DNA of 64,000 bases from Aureibaculum marinum (GTDB taxonomy: Bacteria; Bacteroidota; Bacteroidia; Flavobacteriales; Flavobacteriaceae): assembly GCF_003813905.1 (NCBI RefSeq), contig NZ_RPFJ01000030.1:62001-126000 (forward strand), written 5' to 3'. A model generated the notes under the pieces. The model was given only the letters and a program-made list of their open reading frames with translations. It had not been told where the DNA came from and searched no databases. The position numbers were made by a program, and so were the translations under genes. How positions within the stretch are numbered: the stretch's first letter is position 1; each line of letters starts with the position of its first letter. Of this stretch, positions 51,288 to 62,266 are shown in pieces.

Positions 51288-54065
51288 TCACTTAATTACT
51301 AAATTTTCAGTTGAACTTTCTTTTCCGATGGTAAGCTTCAATATATATTCACCTTTTGGTAAATAATATTTGCCGTTATCGGCTTTTTTTATTGCAATCT
51401 TCTTTTTATCAAAATAAATTTTTAAGCTTTTCTCAGTAACAGATAAATCGTAATCTAAGTAGTTATAGCCTTTATCAGCTTTTAAGGATTTACTATACAA
51501 CACATTTTTTTCATCAGCCAATATTTCTAATTTAACACTACCGGTATTTGAAGTAAAGTATGAGACCTTTATTTTTGGTAAAAAAGGTTTTGAAAATTGA
51601 CTCCAAGAGCTTCCCCAACTTGAAGAGAATCTTGTTTCGGGTAATTTAAAAATAGCAATAGTTTTGTTTTTTACGTTGTTGTATTGTTGCAAGCTGGTAA
51701 TGTTTGCTTTGTAAAGTGAACGTCCGTGGGTTCCAATAATTAAATCTTTCTCTCTTGCTTGTATTACTATATCATGTACGGCTACTTTCGGAATTCCATT
51801 TGAAAATACTTGCCAATGTTGTCCTTTATCAAAAGATACATATACTTCGTTGTCTGTACCTAAATATAATATGTTTTCATCAGTTGGGTCTTCTTTAATT
51901 ACGTTAATAGGGTAATTAGGGAGGTCGTTTGCAATAGATTTCCAAGTGTTTCCCATATCTTCACTGATGTAAGCATAAGGTTTAAAATTATCACTTCTAT
52001 AACCGTTTAATGTGGCATAAACTCTATTTTTTTTATGTTGAGAAGCGATTATTCTTGATACCCATAATCCTTGAGGTAAATCATTTGAAATTTTTTTCCA
52101 AGAGTTGCCTCCATCTGTGGTTAAGTGAATTAATCCATCATCAGAACCTGTATATATCATACCAAATTGAAAAGGGCTTTCAGAAATTGTAGCTATTGTA
52201 CCGTAAGGTACATTTCCTTTTTTACCACCTGTAGTTAAATCGCCAGAAATCACCTCAAAACTTTCACCTTTATCCATAGATCTTAATAATTTGTTAGCAG
52301 CCATGTATAAAATATCTTGATTATGATCAGAAAGTAAAATAGGCGTCTGCCAATTATAACGATACGGTGAATCTCCCAATTCATGCTTCGGTTTAAAACT
52401 AAAACGCTCACCAGTTTCTAGGTTATGACGGGTGTAATAACCAAACTGAGAACCAGAATACACAATATTATTATTGCGACTGTCTATCTGAACTTGCATG
52501 CCGTCTCCACCACCAATTCTTTTGTAGGGATATTGTCCGCTACTTTCCCAACTTTTAGATTTCTTATAATTACTTGGCCCATACCATACACCATTATCTT
52601 GTAAACCTCCGTAAACATTGTAAGGTTTTTTATTATCTACATTTATATAATAGAACTGGCCAACTGCGGGTGAATTATTCTTTGTCCAATTTTTACCATC
52701 GTCATAGGTGATATTGACTCCACCATCATTTCCGTCAATAACATGACCGCTGGCATTTGGGTTTACCCATAGAGCTTGATGATCTGCATGTACATTTTCT
52801 TTATCAATTGGCTCGAAGGTTTTGCCACCATCATCTGATTTTAGTAAAGGAACACCTCCTATATAAATTTTATTTTCATTTTTAGTGTTTACAGCAATAA
52901 TTCCAAAGTAATAACCATATGAGCTATAAAGCCCATCTATAAAGCCTTTATGTGTTTTTGACCAACTTTTGCCACCGTCAGTAGATTTGTAAACTTCGGC
53001 TCCAATTACAGGAGTGTCAAATAATATGGCATTGGTATCTTCTAAATATGTAGCAATATCCACGGGTTTAGTAATTCCTTTTTTTACTTTTTCTTTTATA
53101 CTTTTTGCTGTATATTTTTTATCAAAACGATTTTCCTTTAAATACGCATCTAGTTTTTTTGAGTCAATATTTAAAAAGTCAGAAGAACTCATAGTTTTAA
53201 AATCTTCCTTTTTCAAACCATTTTTTTTATCTTTTTTCTGTGCTGGTCTTCTATTTTGATTGTCTAACAACGCGTAAACAATATTATCGTTAAATGTCGC
53301 TAAACCAATACGGCCAACACCTTTATCTGAAGGAAACCCACTTTTAGGGTTGGTTATTTTTGTCCAAGTAGAACCGCCATCGGTACTTTTGTAAATAGCA
53401 GAATTTTGTCCATTACCATCAAAGTTCCATGCCTTTCTAGTGCGTTCCCAAGAAGCCGCATACATTATGTTTGAGTTTGTCGGTGATACTGAAATATCAA
53501 TTACCCCAGTGTTTTCATCAATAAATAATACATTTTTCCAAGATTTACCTCCATTTGTAGTTTTAAATATACCACGTTCTTTGTTTGAAGAATATAAGTG
53601 TCCAATAGCACCAACAACCACGTCGTCAGGGTTATTTTTATTAATTATAATTCGACCTATATGATGTGAATCTGGTAAACCAACATTTATCCAAGTTTTA
53701 CCATTGTCAGTACTTTTTAAAATTCCAATTCCAGCATAGGACGAACGGGAAGAGTTACTTTCTCCAGTTCCAATATAAATGGTACCTGATTTCCAATCAA
53801 CAGCAATATCTCCCATATTTTGAGTTGGTGCATTTTCGGTTACTGGACTAAATGACGTTCCATTATTATTTGTGTACCACAATCCTCCAGAAGCATAGGC
53901 TACATAAAATTCAGTAGGTTGATTAGGATTTATATCCAAATCTACCACGCGACCACTCATTACAGAAGGGCCAATGTTAGTAAATGGTACATTTTTGACA
54001 ATTGATTGAGCGAAAATAATGGTAGATAAGAGTAAAAAGGAATAAAAAAGTGCTATTTTTTTCAT
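51288..54065 (-). CDS. Secreted sortilin/Vps10-like BNR-repeat protein
   Basis: 925 residues with a signal peptide (SFLLLSTIIFAQ). Many BNR/Asp-box and Vps10-like propeller repeats are visible: STDNGKTWINVG, TTNGGKSWKNV, STDGGSTWTKI, TTDGGNSWKKI, SEDMGNTWKSI, SFDKGQHWQVF, typical of Bacteroidota proteins annotated as glycosyl hydrolase or WD40/YVTN/BNR repeat. A lysine-rich insertion (about 270-330) separates propeller halves. The C-terminal 100 residues form a beta-sandwich (KGEYILKLTIG) that could be a T9SS-type or Ig-like tail. No catalytic residues could be assigned, so the glycosidase annotation is unproven. Confidence 0.82.
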   Translation of the reverse strand: MKKIALFYSFLLLSTIIFAQSIVKNVPFTNIGPSVMSGRVVDLDINPNQPTEFYVAYASGGLWYTNNNGTSFSPVTENAPTQNMGDIAVDWKSGTIYIGTGESNSSRSSYAGIGILKSTDNGKTWINVGLPDSHHIGRIIINKNNPDDVVVGAIGHLYSSNKERGIFKTTNGGKSWKNVLFIDENTGVIDISVSPTNSNIMYAASWERTRKAWNFDGNGQNSAIYKSTDGGSTWTKITNPKSGFPSDKGVGRIGLATFNDNIVYALLDNQNRRPAQKKDKKNGLKKEDFKTMSSSDFLNIDSKKLDAYLKENRFDKKYTAKSIKEKVKKGITKPVDIATYLEDTNAILFDTPVIGAEVYKSTDGGKSWSKTHKGFIDGLYSSYGYYFGIIAVNTKNENKIYIGGVPLLKSDDGGKTFEPIDKENVHADHQALWVNPNASGHVIDGNDGGVNITYDDGKNWTKNNSPAVGQFYYINVDNKKPYNVYGGLQDNGVWYGPSNYKKSKSWESSGQYPYKRIGGGDGMQVQIDSRNNNIVYSGSQFGYYTRHNLETGERFSFKPKHELGDSPYRYNWQTPILLSDHNQDILYMAANKLLRSMDKGESFEVISGDLTTGGKKGNVPYGTIATISESPFQFGMIYTGSDDGLIHLTTDGGNSWKKISNDLPQGLWVSRIIASQHKKNRVYATLNGYRSDNFKPYAYISEDMGNTWKSIANDLPNYPINVIKEDPTDENILYLGTDNEVYVSFDKGQHWQVFSNGIPKVAVHDIVIQAREKDLIIGTHGRSLYKANITSLQQYNNVKNKTIAIFKLPETRFSSSWGSSWSQFSKPFLPKIKVSYFTSNTGSVKLEILADEKNVLYSKSLKADKGYNYLDYDLSVTEKSLKIYFDKKKIAIKKADNGKYYLPKGEYILKLTIGKESSTENLVIK

Positions 54066-54281
54066 AATGATTGTGGTGGGTTCTGTTGTTGATTTTCAAA
54101 TGTAAAGATAATTAGTGGAATGAAGTTTTATTTTAGTTTTAAAATCAGTTAAATAAAAATTATAGACTTTACTTTTTATATTATTGATGATGTTAATAAA
54201 AACCCCAAAAAAACTTCTCAAGATTCCATCCAAAATCTTATTTTTAAAATCTCTTATTTCACAAAAATACCACATCAATTT

Positions 54282-57200
54282 ATGTATTTAATATTTGACA
54301 CAGAAACCACTGGTTTACCAAAAAAATGGAATGCCCCAATTAGTGATACTGATAATTGGCCACGGTGTGTTCAAATAGCATGGCAATTACATGATAAGTA
54401 TGGTAAATTAATTGAAAATCAAGAGTTTTTAATTAAGCCGGAAGGCTTTAATATTCCTTATGACGCAGAGCAAATTCATGGAATTTCAACAGAATTGGCG
54501 GAAGAAGAAGGTGAAGAATTAAATACAGTGTTAAACTTGTTTAATGAAGCACTTTCAAAAACTTCTTATGTGGTTGGGCAAAATGTTGGATTTGACCTCA
54601 ATATTATGGGTAGTGAATTTTACCGACAAGGTATTGCTACTAAACTAAATGATTTACCGCTTTTAGATACTTGTACTGAAGCTACCGCAACATTATGTCA
54701 AATTCCTGGTGGTAGAGGAGGGAAGTTTAAATTGCCAACGTTAACCGAGTTGCATGAGCATTTGTTTAATAAGCCATTTGCAGAAGCTCATAATGCTACA
54801 GCAGATGTTGAAGCTACGGCAAGATGCTTTTTTGAACTGATTAGAAAACGCGTTTTTACTAAAGAGGAATTGGATGTTGATGAGGAGTATTTTGAAATGT
54901 TTTCACAAGAAAATCCTCAAGAAATTCAATTAATTGGATTAAAACATACCAATCTTAAAGAAGAAAGTAAAAAACTTAAAAGAAAGAGAGAAAAAGCTGC
55001 AGGAAACGTAGATAATTTAAATGAGAATTCTGATTTCAATTTAAATGAATTTTCATTTTCACATTTACATAATCATTCCCAATTTTCCATTTTACAATCA
55101 ACTTCTAGCATTCAAAAGCTGGTTGCAACCGCTGTTAAATATAAGATGCCTGCTGTTGCCTTAACGGATACAGGAAATATGATGGGGGCATTTTATTTTG
55201 TTAAAGAAGCTTTAAATAGTAATAAAAATAACGAACATCAAATAAAACCAATTGTTGGGTGTGAGTTTTTTGTGTGCGAAGACCATAAAAATAAATCTGT
55301 AAAAGATAATGGGTATCAAATGGTGTTATTGGCCAAGAATAAAAATGGATATCATAACTTGGCTAAAATGGCCTCTATAGCCTATGTTGATGGGTTTTAT
55401 TACGTTCCAAGAATTGATAAATCTGTTATTGAAAAATACAAAGAAGATGTTATTGCTCTAAGTGGAAATATTTATGGTGAAATTGCCTCTAAAATTCTAA
55501 ATGTAGGCGAAAACCAAGCGGAAGAGGCTTTGGTTTGGTGGAAAGATACTTTTGGAGATGATTTTTATATTGAATTAAACAATCATAAACAAGAAAATGA
55601 ACAACACGTAAATAGTGTGTTGATAGAACTTTCCAAAAAACATAATGTAAAATTAGTTGCAGCCAATAACACATATTATATTGATAAATCTGATGCGGAT
55701 TCACATGATATTTTACTTTGTGTAAAAGATGGTGAAAAAATTGCAACACCAAAGGGTAGGGGAAGAGGCTTTCGTTATGGATTACCTAATGAAGAATACT
55801 ATTTTAAGAGTCAAGATGAAATGAAACAATTGTTTCAACATGTACCTGAAGCTATTGCTAATATTCAAGAAATTGTCGATAAAATTGAAGTATATTCTTT
55901 ACAGCGTGATGTTTTACTTCCTAAATTTGATATTCCAGAAGAATTTATTGATCCAAAAGATGCAGAAGACGGAGGTGTTCGTGGTGAAAATGCATATTTG
56001 AGACACTTAACGTTTGAAGGAGCAAAACAAAGATATGGAGAACTTAATAAAGAAACAGAAGAGCGTCTTAATTTTGAGTTAGAGGTAATCCAAAAAACTG
56101 GATATCCAGGGTATTTCTTAATTGTATGGGATTTTATCCATAAGGCAAGAGAAATGGGTGTTTCTGTTGGTCCTGGTCGAGGTTCTGCAGCAGGTTCTGC
56201 AGTAGCTTACTGTTTAAGAATTACTAATATTGACCCTATTAAGTACGACTTACTTTTTGAGCGTTTTTTAAATCCAGATCGTGTTTCTATGCCTGATATT
56301 GATATTGATTTTGATGATGAAGGTAGGCAACGCGTAATTGATTATGTAATAAATAAATATGGATCCAATCAGGTAGCACAAATTATTACTTATGGAACCA
56401 TGGCTGCAAAATCTTCAATAAGAGATACCGCCAGAGTATTAGATTTGCCATTACCAGATGCAGATAGAATTGCTAAATTAATTCCGAACACGAAATTGGC
56501 TACCATTTTTGGAGAAGATCCTAAAAGTATTTCAAAAATAAAAGCATTACGCAGTGATGAAATTGTTCGTGTAAATGAATTACGAAGTTTGGCTGCAGGT
56601 GAAGGTATAGAGGCACAAACGATTAATCAAGCATTGGCGTTAGAAGGTTCAGTACGCAACACGGGCACACACGCTTGTGGTGTTATTATTACGCCAGAAG
56701 ATATTACAAATCTAATTCCCGTAGCTACAGCCAAAGATTCTGAACTTTATGTTACTCAGTTTGATAATAGTGTTGTTGAAGATGCTGGACTTTTAAAAAT
56801 GGATTTTTTAGGGTTAAAAACGTTAACCTTAATTAAGGATGCTGTAAAAATTATAAAAGCCATACATGGGATAGATTTAAATCCCGAAGAGTTTCCTTTA
56901 GATGATGAAAAAACCTATGAATTGTTTCAGCGTGGAGAAACTGTAGGTGTTTTTCAATATGAGTCGCCAGGGATGCAAAAACACATGAAGCATTTAAAAC
57001 CAACGGAGTTTGCTGATTTAATTGCGATGAATGCGTTATATCGTCCAGGCCCTATGGAGTATATCCCATTATTTATAAACCGAAAACATGGTGTTGAGGC
57101 CATTGAGTATGACCTTCCAGAAATGGAAGAATACCTTAAAGAAACTTATGGGGTAACTGTTTATCAAGAGCAAGTAATGTTGTTGTCTCAAAAATTAGCT

Positions 57201-58601
57201 GGGTTTACAAAAGGTGAAGCAGATGGATTGCGTAAAGCAATGGGAAAAAAGATTTTTGCTCTGCTAGAAAAATTAAAACCAAAATTTATTGAAGGTGGTC
57301 ATAAAAATGGACATCCGAAAGAGGCTTTAGAAAAAATTTGGAAAGATTGGGAGGCATTTGCAGCATACGCATTTAATAAATCTCACTCTACATGTTATGC
57401 CTATATTGCCTATCAAACTGCATATTTAAAGGCCCATTACCCTGCAGAATATATGGCCGCGGTTTTATCAAATAACATGAATGATATCAAGCAAGTTTCT
57501 TTCTTTATGGATGAATGTAAACGAGCTGGAATTGAAGTGTTAAGTCCTGATATTAATGAGTCTTTTTATAAATTTGCGGTGAATAGCGAAGGAGCAATCC
57601 GTTTTGGAATGGGAGCTGTAAAAGGAGTTGGAGCAGGTGCTGTAGAGGCTATCATTTCTGAACGTAAAAAAAATGGTCCGTTTACTTCTATTTTTGATGT
57701 AGCTAAACGTGTTGATTTGCGTTCAACTAATAAAAAAGCTTTTGATAGTTTAGCCTTAGCAGGAGCTTTTGATTCGTTTACCAATACACACAGAGCCCAA
57801 TATTTCGAGCTTGATGAACGAGGACAAACTTTTATTGAAAGAGCTATAAGATTTGGAAATAAATATCAAGAAAATAAAAATTCAGCTCAAATTTCTATGT
57901 TTGGAGAAACTTCTGAAATTCAGTTTGATGAACCAACAATTCCTGATTGTGAACCTTGGGGAATTATGGAAAAGTTAGCAAAAGAAAAAGAAGTAATTGG
58001 TATTTATATTTCTGGTCATCCACTAGATGATTTTAAAACAGAAATGAAATATTTTTGCAATGCTCCGATCAGTGTTTTTGGTGATGTGAAACAGATTTTA
58101 GACAAAGATTTAACCATAGCAGGTATTGTTACTGATGTGCAACATAGAATTTCTAAAAACGGTAAAGGTTGGGCATCATTTACACTTGAAGATTATACAG
58201 ATGCTCATGAATTTAGAATGTTTGGTGAGGAATATTTAAAGTATAAACATTTTTTAATTCCTAATTCGTTTTTACATATTAAAATATCTGTGCGTAGAGG
58301 TTGGAGAGAAGGTGATGTTAGAATGCAATTTAATAATATTCAAATGTTACAAGATGTTCTAGAAACTCTCGCTAAAAAGTTAACGTTGCAGTTGGATATT
58401 TTAGAACTTAATGATGACAAAATTAATTCTTTAGCTGAACTTATTGAAGACCATAAAGGTACAAATGCTTTAAATTTTTTAGTTTATGACAGAGAAGAAA
58501 AATTGAAATTACAAATGCCTAGTAGATCTTCTAAAGTAAAAATATCGCCAGAATTATTGAAAGAGTTAGATGTAAGAAATTTACGATATAAATTGAATTG
58601 A
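54282..58601 (+). CDS. dnaE: DNA polymerase III alpha subunit with fused N-terminal exonuclease
   Basis: 1439-residue replicative polymerase. Residues 1-190 are a DEDDh proofreading exonuclease: D6 and E8 in FDTETTG, D105 in VGFDLN, H170 and D175 in [11 protein letters not shown] charged linker (220-255) leads to the PHP domain (HLHNHSQFS, from 261). The polymerase palm has PDIDIDF (D672, D674), and the finger region has GRKA-like [11 protein letters not shown]. An OB fold ([28 protein letters not shown]) is near the C-terminus. Other bacteria encode epsilon separately as dnaQ; the fusion is usual in this lineage. The stop overlaps the next start by one base (TGATG). Confidence 0.96.
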   Translation: MYLIFDTETTGLPKKWNAPISDTDNWPRCVQIAWQLHDKYGKLIENQEFLIKPEGFNIPYDAEQIHGISTELAEEEGEELNTVLNLFNEALSKTSYVVGQNVGFDLNIMGSEFYRQGIATKLNDLPLLDTCTEATATLCQIPGGRGGKFKLPTLTELHEHLFNKPFAEAHNATADVEATARCFFELIRKRVFTKEELDVDEEYFEMFSQENPQEIQLIGLKHTNLKEESKKLKRKREKAAGNVDNLNENSDFNLNEFSFSHLHNHSQFSILQSTSSIQKLVATAVKYKMPAVALTDTGNMMGAFYFVKEALNSNKNNEHQIKPIVGCEFFVCEDHKNKSVKDNGYQMVLLAKNKNGYHNLAKMASIAYVDGFYYVPRIDKSVIEKYKEDVIALSGNIYGEIASKILNVGENQAEEALVWWKDTFGDDFYIELNNHKQENEQHVNSVLIELSKKHNVKLVAANNTYYIDKSDADSHDILLCVKDGEKIATPKGRGRGFRYGLPNEEYYFKSQDEMKQLFQHVPEAIANIQEIVDKIEVYSLQRDVLLPKFDIPEEFIDPKDAEDGGVRGENAYLRHLTFEGAKQRYGELNKETEERLNFELEVIQKTGYPGYFLIVWDFIHKAREMGVSVGPGRGSAAGSAVAYCLRITNIDPIKYDLLFERFLNPDRVSMPDIDIDFDDEGRQRVIDYVINKYGSNQVAQIITYGTMAAKSSIRDTARVLDLPLPDADRIAKLIPNTKLATIFGEDPKSISKIKALRSDEIVRVNELRSLAAGEGIEAQTINQALALEGSVRNTGTHACGVIITPEDITNLIPVATAKDSELYVTQFDNSVVEDAGLLKMDFLGLKTLTLIKDAVKIIKAIHGIDLNPEEFPLDDEKTYELFQRGETVGVFQYESPGMQKHMKHLKPTEFADLIAMNALYRPGPMEYIPLFINRKHGVEAIEYDLPEMEEYLKETYGVTVYQEQVMLLSQKLAGFTKGEADGLRKAMGKKIFALLEKLKPKFIEGGHKNGHPKEALEKIWKDWEAFAAYAFNKSHSTCYAYIAYQTAYLKAHYPAEYMAAVLSNNMNDIKQVSFFMDECKRAGIEVLSPDINESFYKFAVNSEGAIRFGMGAVKGVGAGAVEAIISERKKNGPFTSIFDVAKRVDLRSTNKKAFDSLALAGAFDSFTNTHRAQYFELDERGQTFIERAIRFGNKYQENKNSAQISMFGETSEIQFDEPTIPDCEPWGIMEKLAKEKEVIGIYISGHPLDDFKTEMKYFCNAPISVFGDVKQILDKDLTIAGIVTDVQHRISKNGKGWASFTLEDYTDAHEFRMFGEEYLKYKHFLIPNSFLHIKISVRRGWREGDVRMQFNNIQMLQDVLETLAKKLTLQLDILELNDDKINSLAELIEDHKGTNALNFLVYDREEKLKLQMPSRSSKVKISPELLKELDVRNLRYKLN

Positions 58602-59323
58602 TGAGTAAAACATTTTTAGATAACCTAGTCAATAACCCAGCTTCTAAATATGGTAAGGTTTTTGCCATATCTATTCAAGTTTTAATTATTATAGCTATAA
58701 TTTCGTTTTCATTTGAAACCGAACCCGATTTAAAACCACAGACAAAAAATCTATTACATACTATAGAAGTTATTTGTGTAGTAATTTTTAGTGTAGAGTA
58801 TTTACTAAGAATTTACGTAGCTAAAAATAAGCTAAAGTTTATAACTAGTTTTTTTGGTATTATAGATTTGTTGGCTATACTACCATTTTACCTAACTACA
58901 GGAATTGATTTAAGAGCTTTACGAGCTCTTCGATTTTTACGATTATTTAGTATTTTTAAGGTTATTAGATACAATAGAGCCATTTTGCAATTTAGTAGGG
59001 CAATAGTGTATGCTAAAGAACAGATTTTACTTTTTTTGTTTATTACTTTAATCTTAATCTATTTAGCAGCTGTAGGTATTTATTATTTTGAACATGCAGC
59101 ACAGCCAGAAGCTTTTGCCTCTATTTTTGATAGTCTTTGGTGGGCAATTATTACCTTAACAACAGTGGGGTATGGAGATGTTTACCCAATAACTGTTGGA
59201 GGTAGAGTATTTACTTTTATTATTTTAATGATAGGGTTAGGAATTGTTGCTATACCCACAGGTATTATATCTTCAGCATTAACACAATCAGCAGAAAAAA
59301 AAGATGACGAGGATATAAAATAA
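58601..59323 (+). CDS. Voltage-gated potassium channel
   Basis: 240 residues. Six membrane segments with the S4 arginine repeat DLRALRALRFLRLFSIFKVIRY (Arg about every third residue) and the K+ selectivity filter TTVGYGD in the pore loop after ITL. The C-terminus is short with no RCK domain, and the VEYLLRIYVA segment is usual in S2. The ATG overlaps the dnaE stop, so it is translated from the same mRNA, though a functional link to replication is not expected. Confidence 0.92.
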   Translation: MSKTFLDNLVNNPASKYGKVFAISIQVLIIIAIISFSFETEPDLKPQTKNLLHTIEVICVVIFSVEYLLRIYVAKNKLKFITSFFGIIDLLAILPFYLTTGIDLRALRALRFLRLFSIFKVIRYNRAILQFSRAIVYAKEQILLFLFITLILIYLAAVGIYYFEHAAQPEAFASIFDSLWWAIITLTTVGYGDVYPITVGGRVFTFIILMIGLGIVAIPTGIISSALTQSAEKKDDEDIK

Positions 59324-59334
59324 ACTTAGATTAT

Positions 59335-59862
59335 TTATTCAAAAAAATCGTCTGGATCAAATGGCATGTCCTCATCAGGGTCATAATCATCATAATTTAC
59401 ACCTGGAGGATTGAATAATCCCCAGCGGTCAATCATGTAATTTTCTTGATCAAATGTTTTTACCCATTCGGCAAAAATTACTCTAAACTCCTCAATTTCA
59501 TTTCGTAGTAGCTGTATGTAATCATCATTTTGATAACCACAAAGTAACATTCCAGAGCAGCTTGTAAGAATTTCACGTGCAGATTTTCTAATTATTGCCG
59601 CATTTTCCATTCGTATATCATAAAGATCAGCTCCTTCTGCACCAGCAATTTTTGCAGGAATTATCAATGCGTTTTCTATAATATAATTGGCGTAATTTTC
59701 AAGCATTTCACCTTCAGCTTCATCAGAAGTTTCAAAATCATCTTTTGAAACTAGACTTCCAATTTTTCTTCCTAATAACATAATTTCCCATGCTTTTTTA
59801 TAGATGGGCATTTGTGCTATTTCTTCAGGTGACTTGTAATCATCGTCGTTTTCATCAAACAT
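59335..59862 (-). CDS. Conserved acidic hypothetical protein
   Basis: 175 residues, mainly helical, with very acidic ends (MFDENDDDY...; YDDYDPDEDMPFDPDDFFE). The centre has LLGRKIGSLVSKDD, ENALIIPAKIAGAEGADLYDIRMENAAIIRKSAREIL and CSGMLLCGY. I recognise no catalytic motif. It resembles flavobacterial conserved proteins of unknown role. Convergent with the ion-channel gene. Confidence 0.75.
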   Translation of the reverse strand: MFDENDDDYKSPEEIAQMPIYKKAWEIMLLGRKIGSLVSKDDFETSDEAEGEMLENYANYIIENALIIPAKIAGAEGADLYDIRMENAAIIRKSAREILTSCSGMLLCGYQNDDYIQLLRNEIEEFRVIFAEWVKTFDQENYMIDRWGLFNPPGVNYDDYDPDEDMPFDPDDFFE

Positions 59863-60003
59863 ATTTTTCCACTTAATTTGTTTCTTAGTTAGTAAACGAT
59901 ATGATTTAGGAAGTAGTATTTTTTAACTGTCTGTTTGAATGTTAAAGTTTGAATTGTGGTTTTTAAATATTTGTATTGTAGTTGGTTATAATATTTGAGT
60001 AAT

Positions 60004-60033
60004 AAAAAAAGTCTATCAATTGATAGACTTTTA
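60004..60033 (-). terminator. Rho-independent terminator of cspA
   Basis: GTCTATCAA and its complement TTGATAGAC form a perfect 18-bp palindrome (60011-60028), with A residues on the plus-strand left side giving a T-run on the minus strand. It stands about 30 bp past the cspA stop. Confidence 0.85.
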
Positions 60034-60062
60034 CTAAAATTTTAACTCGAAATATATATACG

Positions 60063-60254
60063 TTATATAACTTTTACATTTACTGCGTTTAAACCTTTTC
60101 TTCCTTCTGTTAACTCAAATTCTACTTTATCGCCTTCGCGAATTTCATCTACCAATCCAGAAATGTGAACAAAATGTTCGGTGTTTGAACCTTCTTCAGT
60201 TATAAAACCAAAACCTTTGGCATCATTGAAGAATTTTACTGTTCCTTTACTCAT
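60063..60254 (-). CDS. cspA: Cold shock protein
   Basis: 63-residue cold-shock domain. RNA-binding motifs RNP-1 KGFGFITEEG and RNP-2 FVHISGL are intact, and the opening MSKGTVKFFND is standard. It chaperones single-stranded RNA. It has its own terminator. Whether it is cold-induced or constitutive cannot be judged; the 5' leader is short. Confidence 0.95.
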   Translation of the reverse strand: MSKGTVKFFNDAKGFGFITEEGSNTEHFVHISGLVDEIREGDKVEFELTEGRKGLNAVNVKVI

Positions 60255-60310
60255 AATTATTATAATTTATTATTAATTATTGAGTAGATGGCAATTATGA
60301 TGCCAAGAAA

Positions 60311-61084
60311 TCAATCATTCATTAAACTCAAAGTTAAATCAATATCTGTTAGTTTTTCTATTTTAACAAAACCTCTAAAAAATTCAGTTTTTAGCTTTTT
60401 GGTTTCTTTAAAATAAATTTCTAGGTCCTTTTGATTAAATTGAGTAACAGGAAAGCCAAAAACGTGACCTAAGAATTCAATTTCATCAAACTTTTCACTT
60501 TTTATTAAATACTTCATTCTATCAAAAAATAAAAATGGAGTTTCGGATTCTCTATCGAACATTATAAAAGCACCGATTTTTCTATCGAAATAAAATACAG
60601 GTAAATCACCAATATCATATCGGGCGAAATCTCTAATAATATTATATTTCTCTTCTTGGCCCATGCCTTTTTGACGATTTAATTCCTCTAAATAGACCTT
60701 ATATAAGCCTCGTTTAAACGCTCTAGCCAATTCGTTTTGAAAACCCTTTTCAAAACGAAAGGAAGATTTAATCGTTAAACTATATTTTCCATTTTTAACT
60801 TTTACCTCGAAAAATTTAGATTTGAACCTACCAACTTTTCTTTTTATTACTTGTTTAGAGCTTAATAGTCTTTTCCTTGTAATGATAAAAGTTTCCTTTA
60901 AAGCTTCTTCTATAGAATATTTACCATTATGTGAGTTTCTGTTTCCAAAGTATTCATTGCAGTTGTCACAAACATTTTTATTATAATTTTGTCCTCCTAA
61001 TGATTTTGGTATTGTATGTGCCCTTTTATTAAAAGTGATTTCTGGATAACTTTTTAAACACCATATACATTTTTTAAGAGTCAT
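60311..61084 (-). CDS. HNH endonuclease-like protein
   Basis: 257 residues. The N-terminal zinc-supported HNH motif is seen as C6-IW-C9, H23 in RAHTIPKSLGG, and C39-DN-C42 with a following Asn (NEYFGN). The remaining 190 residues are basic and show no known domain. No neighbouring methylase or phage gene is visible, so a restriction or mobile role is not supported; a stand-alone defence nuclease is possible but unproven. The gene is followed by cspA on the same strand after a 56-bp gap. Confidence 0.8.
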   Translation of the reverse strand: MTLKKCIWCLKSYPEITFNKRAHTIPKSLGGQNYNKNVCDNCNEYFGNRNSHNGKYSIEEALKETFIITRKRLLSSKQVIKRKVGRFKSKFFEVKVKNGKYSLTIKSSFRFEKGFQNELARAFKRGLYKVYLEELNRQKGMGQEEKYNIIRDFARYDIGDLPVFYFDRKIGAFIMFDRESETPFLFFDRMKYLIKSEKFDEIEFLGHVFGFPVTQFNQKDLEIYFKETKKLKTEFFRGFVKIEKLTDIDLTLSLMND

Positions 61085-61265
61085 TGTTTAATAAATTTTC
61101 ACTATTTAAATCTTTTTTAGATAAATAACTTAAGATTATTTAACTCAATTAATTCTGTTTGGCTAATGTAATTTACAAAAAAAAAACAGTGTAGTTAAAA
61201 AAAGAATAGCCTTTTCGTTTTTTTCGATAATTTAATAATTAACAGTTAAAGTATGGTTATTTTTT

Positions 61266-62204
61266 TTAATCTAGAATTCTAAACTCCATAAAGATAGGTA
61301 AATGATCTGAACCGATATTGGGGCCTGTACCTCGATGAATAATATCAATAGCTTTACTCACTAAAATATGATCTATGGTTGTATATAACAACCCAAATGT
61401 TGATGGCCAAGTGGGTAATATTCCTAAACCATTACGAGAGTCTCTTAAGTTGGTTTCTACTAATAAATTTTTAAAGTGTTTTGAATACGAAGAAGTGTTT
61501 AAATCGCCTATGACAATTAAATGCTCAGAAAAGGTTTCTCTTTGTTTGGCAAGGTTTTTAAAATGAGAATTACGAATTTCAAATCTTTCTTTTCCCATTG
61601 GTGGAAAAGGATGTGTTGCAATGATATCTATAGGTTTTTTATCAATTTTTAGACTTGCTTTTATTGAAGGTACTTTAGAAATATCAAAGTTTACAACAGA
61701 TGTTTCTGATGGTATTTTACTAAAATATCCAATTCCGAAATTATCATTTCGAACAATAGTTTTTCTATATTCATATTCATTTGTAATAGCACTTAATAAT
61801 GCTTCCCACTTTGAATTGTATTCCAATAAGACAAGTATGTCAGGATTTTTAGATTTGATAAAATCTATTACTTTATCAGCTTCGTTGTTGCTTGAGAGTA
61901 AATTGATACTTGCAATTGTTGTACCTCGATGTTTTTGTATCTCAGCAAGTTTATTAGGAAAATAAAGTTTGTAGATAAAAGACAAGTTCCAAATTGCCAG
62001 AATTACCGCTAACAAAGAAATCGTCTTACTTTTATTGGTAAATAGGTTAAGTAGAAGAACTACGATTAGAAAAATTCCTATTTGTAGCTTAAAATTGGAC
62101 ATAATATCAATAAACCAACTATTTGGAAAAACACTTGGTAGTATTGAAACCAAAATGGCAGTTACTATACTTAGATTTAGTACAAGTTTAATTATTTTTT
62201 TCAT
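61266..62204 (-). CDS. Endonuclease/exonuclease/phosphatase-family protein with membrane anchor
   Basis: 312 residues. Two or three N-terminal membrane helices (to about residue 80) precede an EEP fold: ASINLLSSN, DILVLLEYNSKWEALL, THPFPPMG, IVIGDLNTSSYS, TIDHILVS and GSDHLPIFMEF. Catalytic Asp, Asn and His residues are therefore present. Such proteins cleave phosphodiesters in nucleic acids, phospholipids or signalling molecules. Topology suggests the domain is periplasmic. Substrate unknown. Confidence 0.88.
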   Translation of the reverse strand: MKKIIKLVLNLSIVTAILVSILPSVFPNSWFIDIMSNFKLQIGIFLIVVLLLNLFTNKSKTISLLAVILAIWNLSFIYKLYFPNKLAEIQKHRGTTIASINLLSSNNEADKVIDFIKSKNPDILVLLEYNSKWEALLSAITNEYEYRKTIVRNDNFGIGYFSKIPSETSVVNFDISKVPSIKASLKIDKKPIDIIATHPFPPMGKERFEIRNSHFKNLAKQRETFSEHLIVIGDLNTSSYSKHFKNLLVETNLRDSRNGLGILPTWPSTFGLLYTTIDHILVSKAIDIIHRGTGPNIGSDHLPIFMEFRILD

Positions 62205-62266
62205 TTACATTTTTAAAATTAAAAGGAAATGTTGTTGTTCATGACCTTTATATAAAGTTGTAGTAC

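Noticed and set aside
60311-61084. HNH nuclease as part of a defence or mobile island
   Set aside because: No integrase, methylase, repeats or phage genes surround it, and the neighbours are ordinary housekeeping genes.
61180-61195. A-run near 61182-61191 as a possible terminator or phase-variable tract
   Set aside because: It is intergenic with no hairpin and not inside a gene or promoter where slippage would have an obvious effect.
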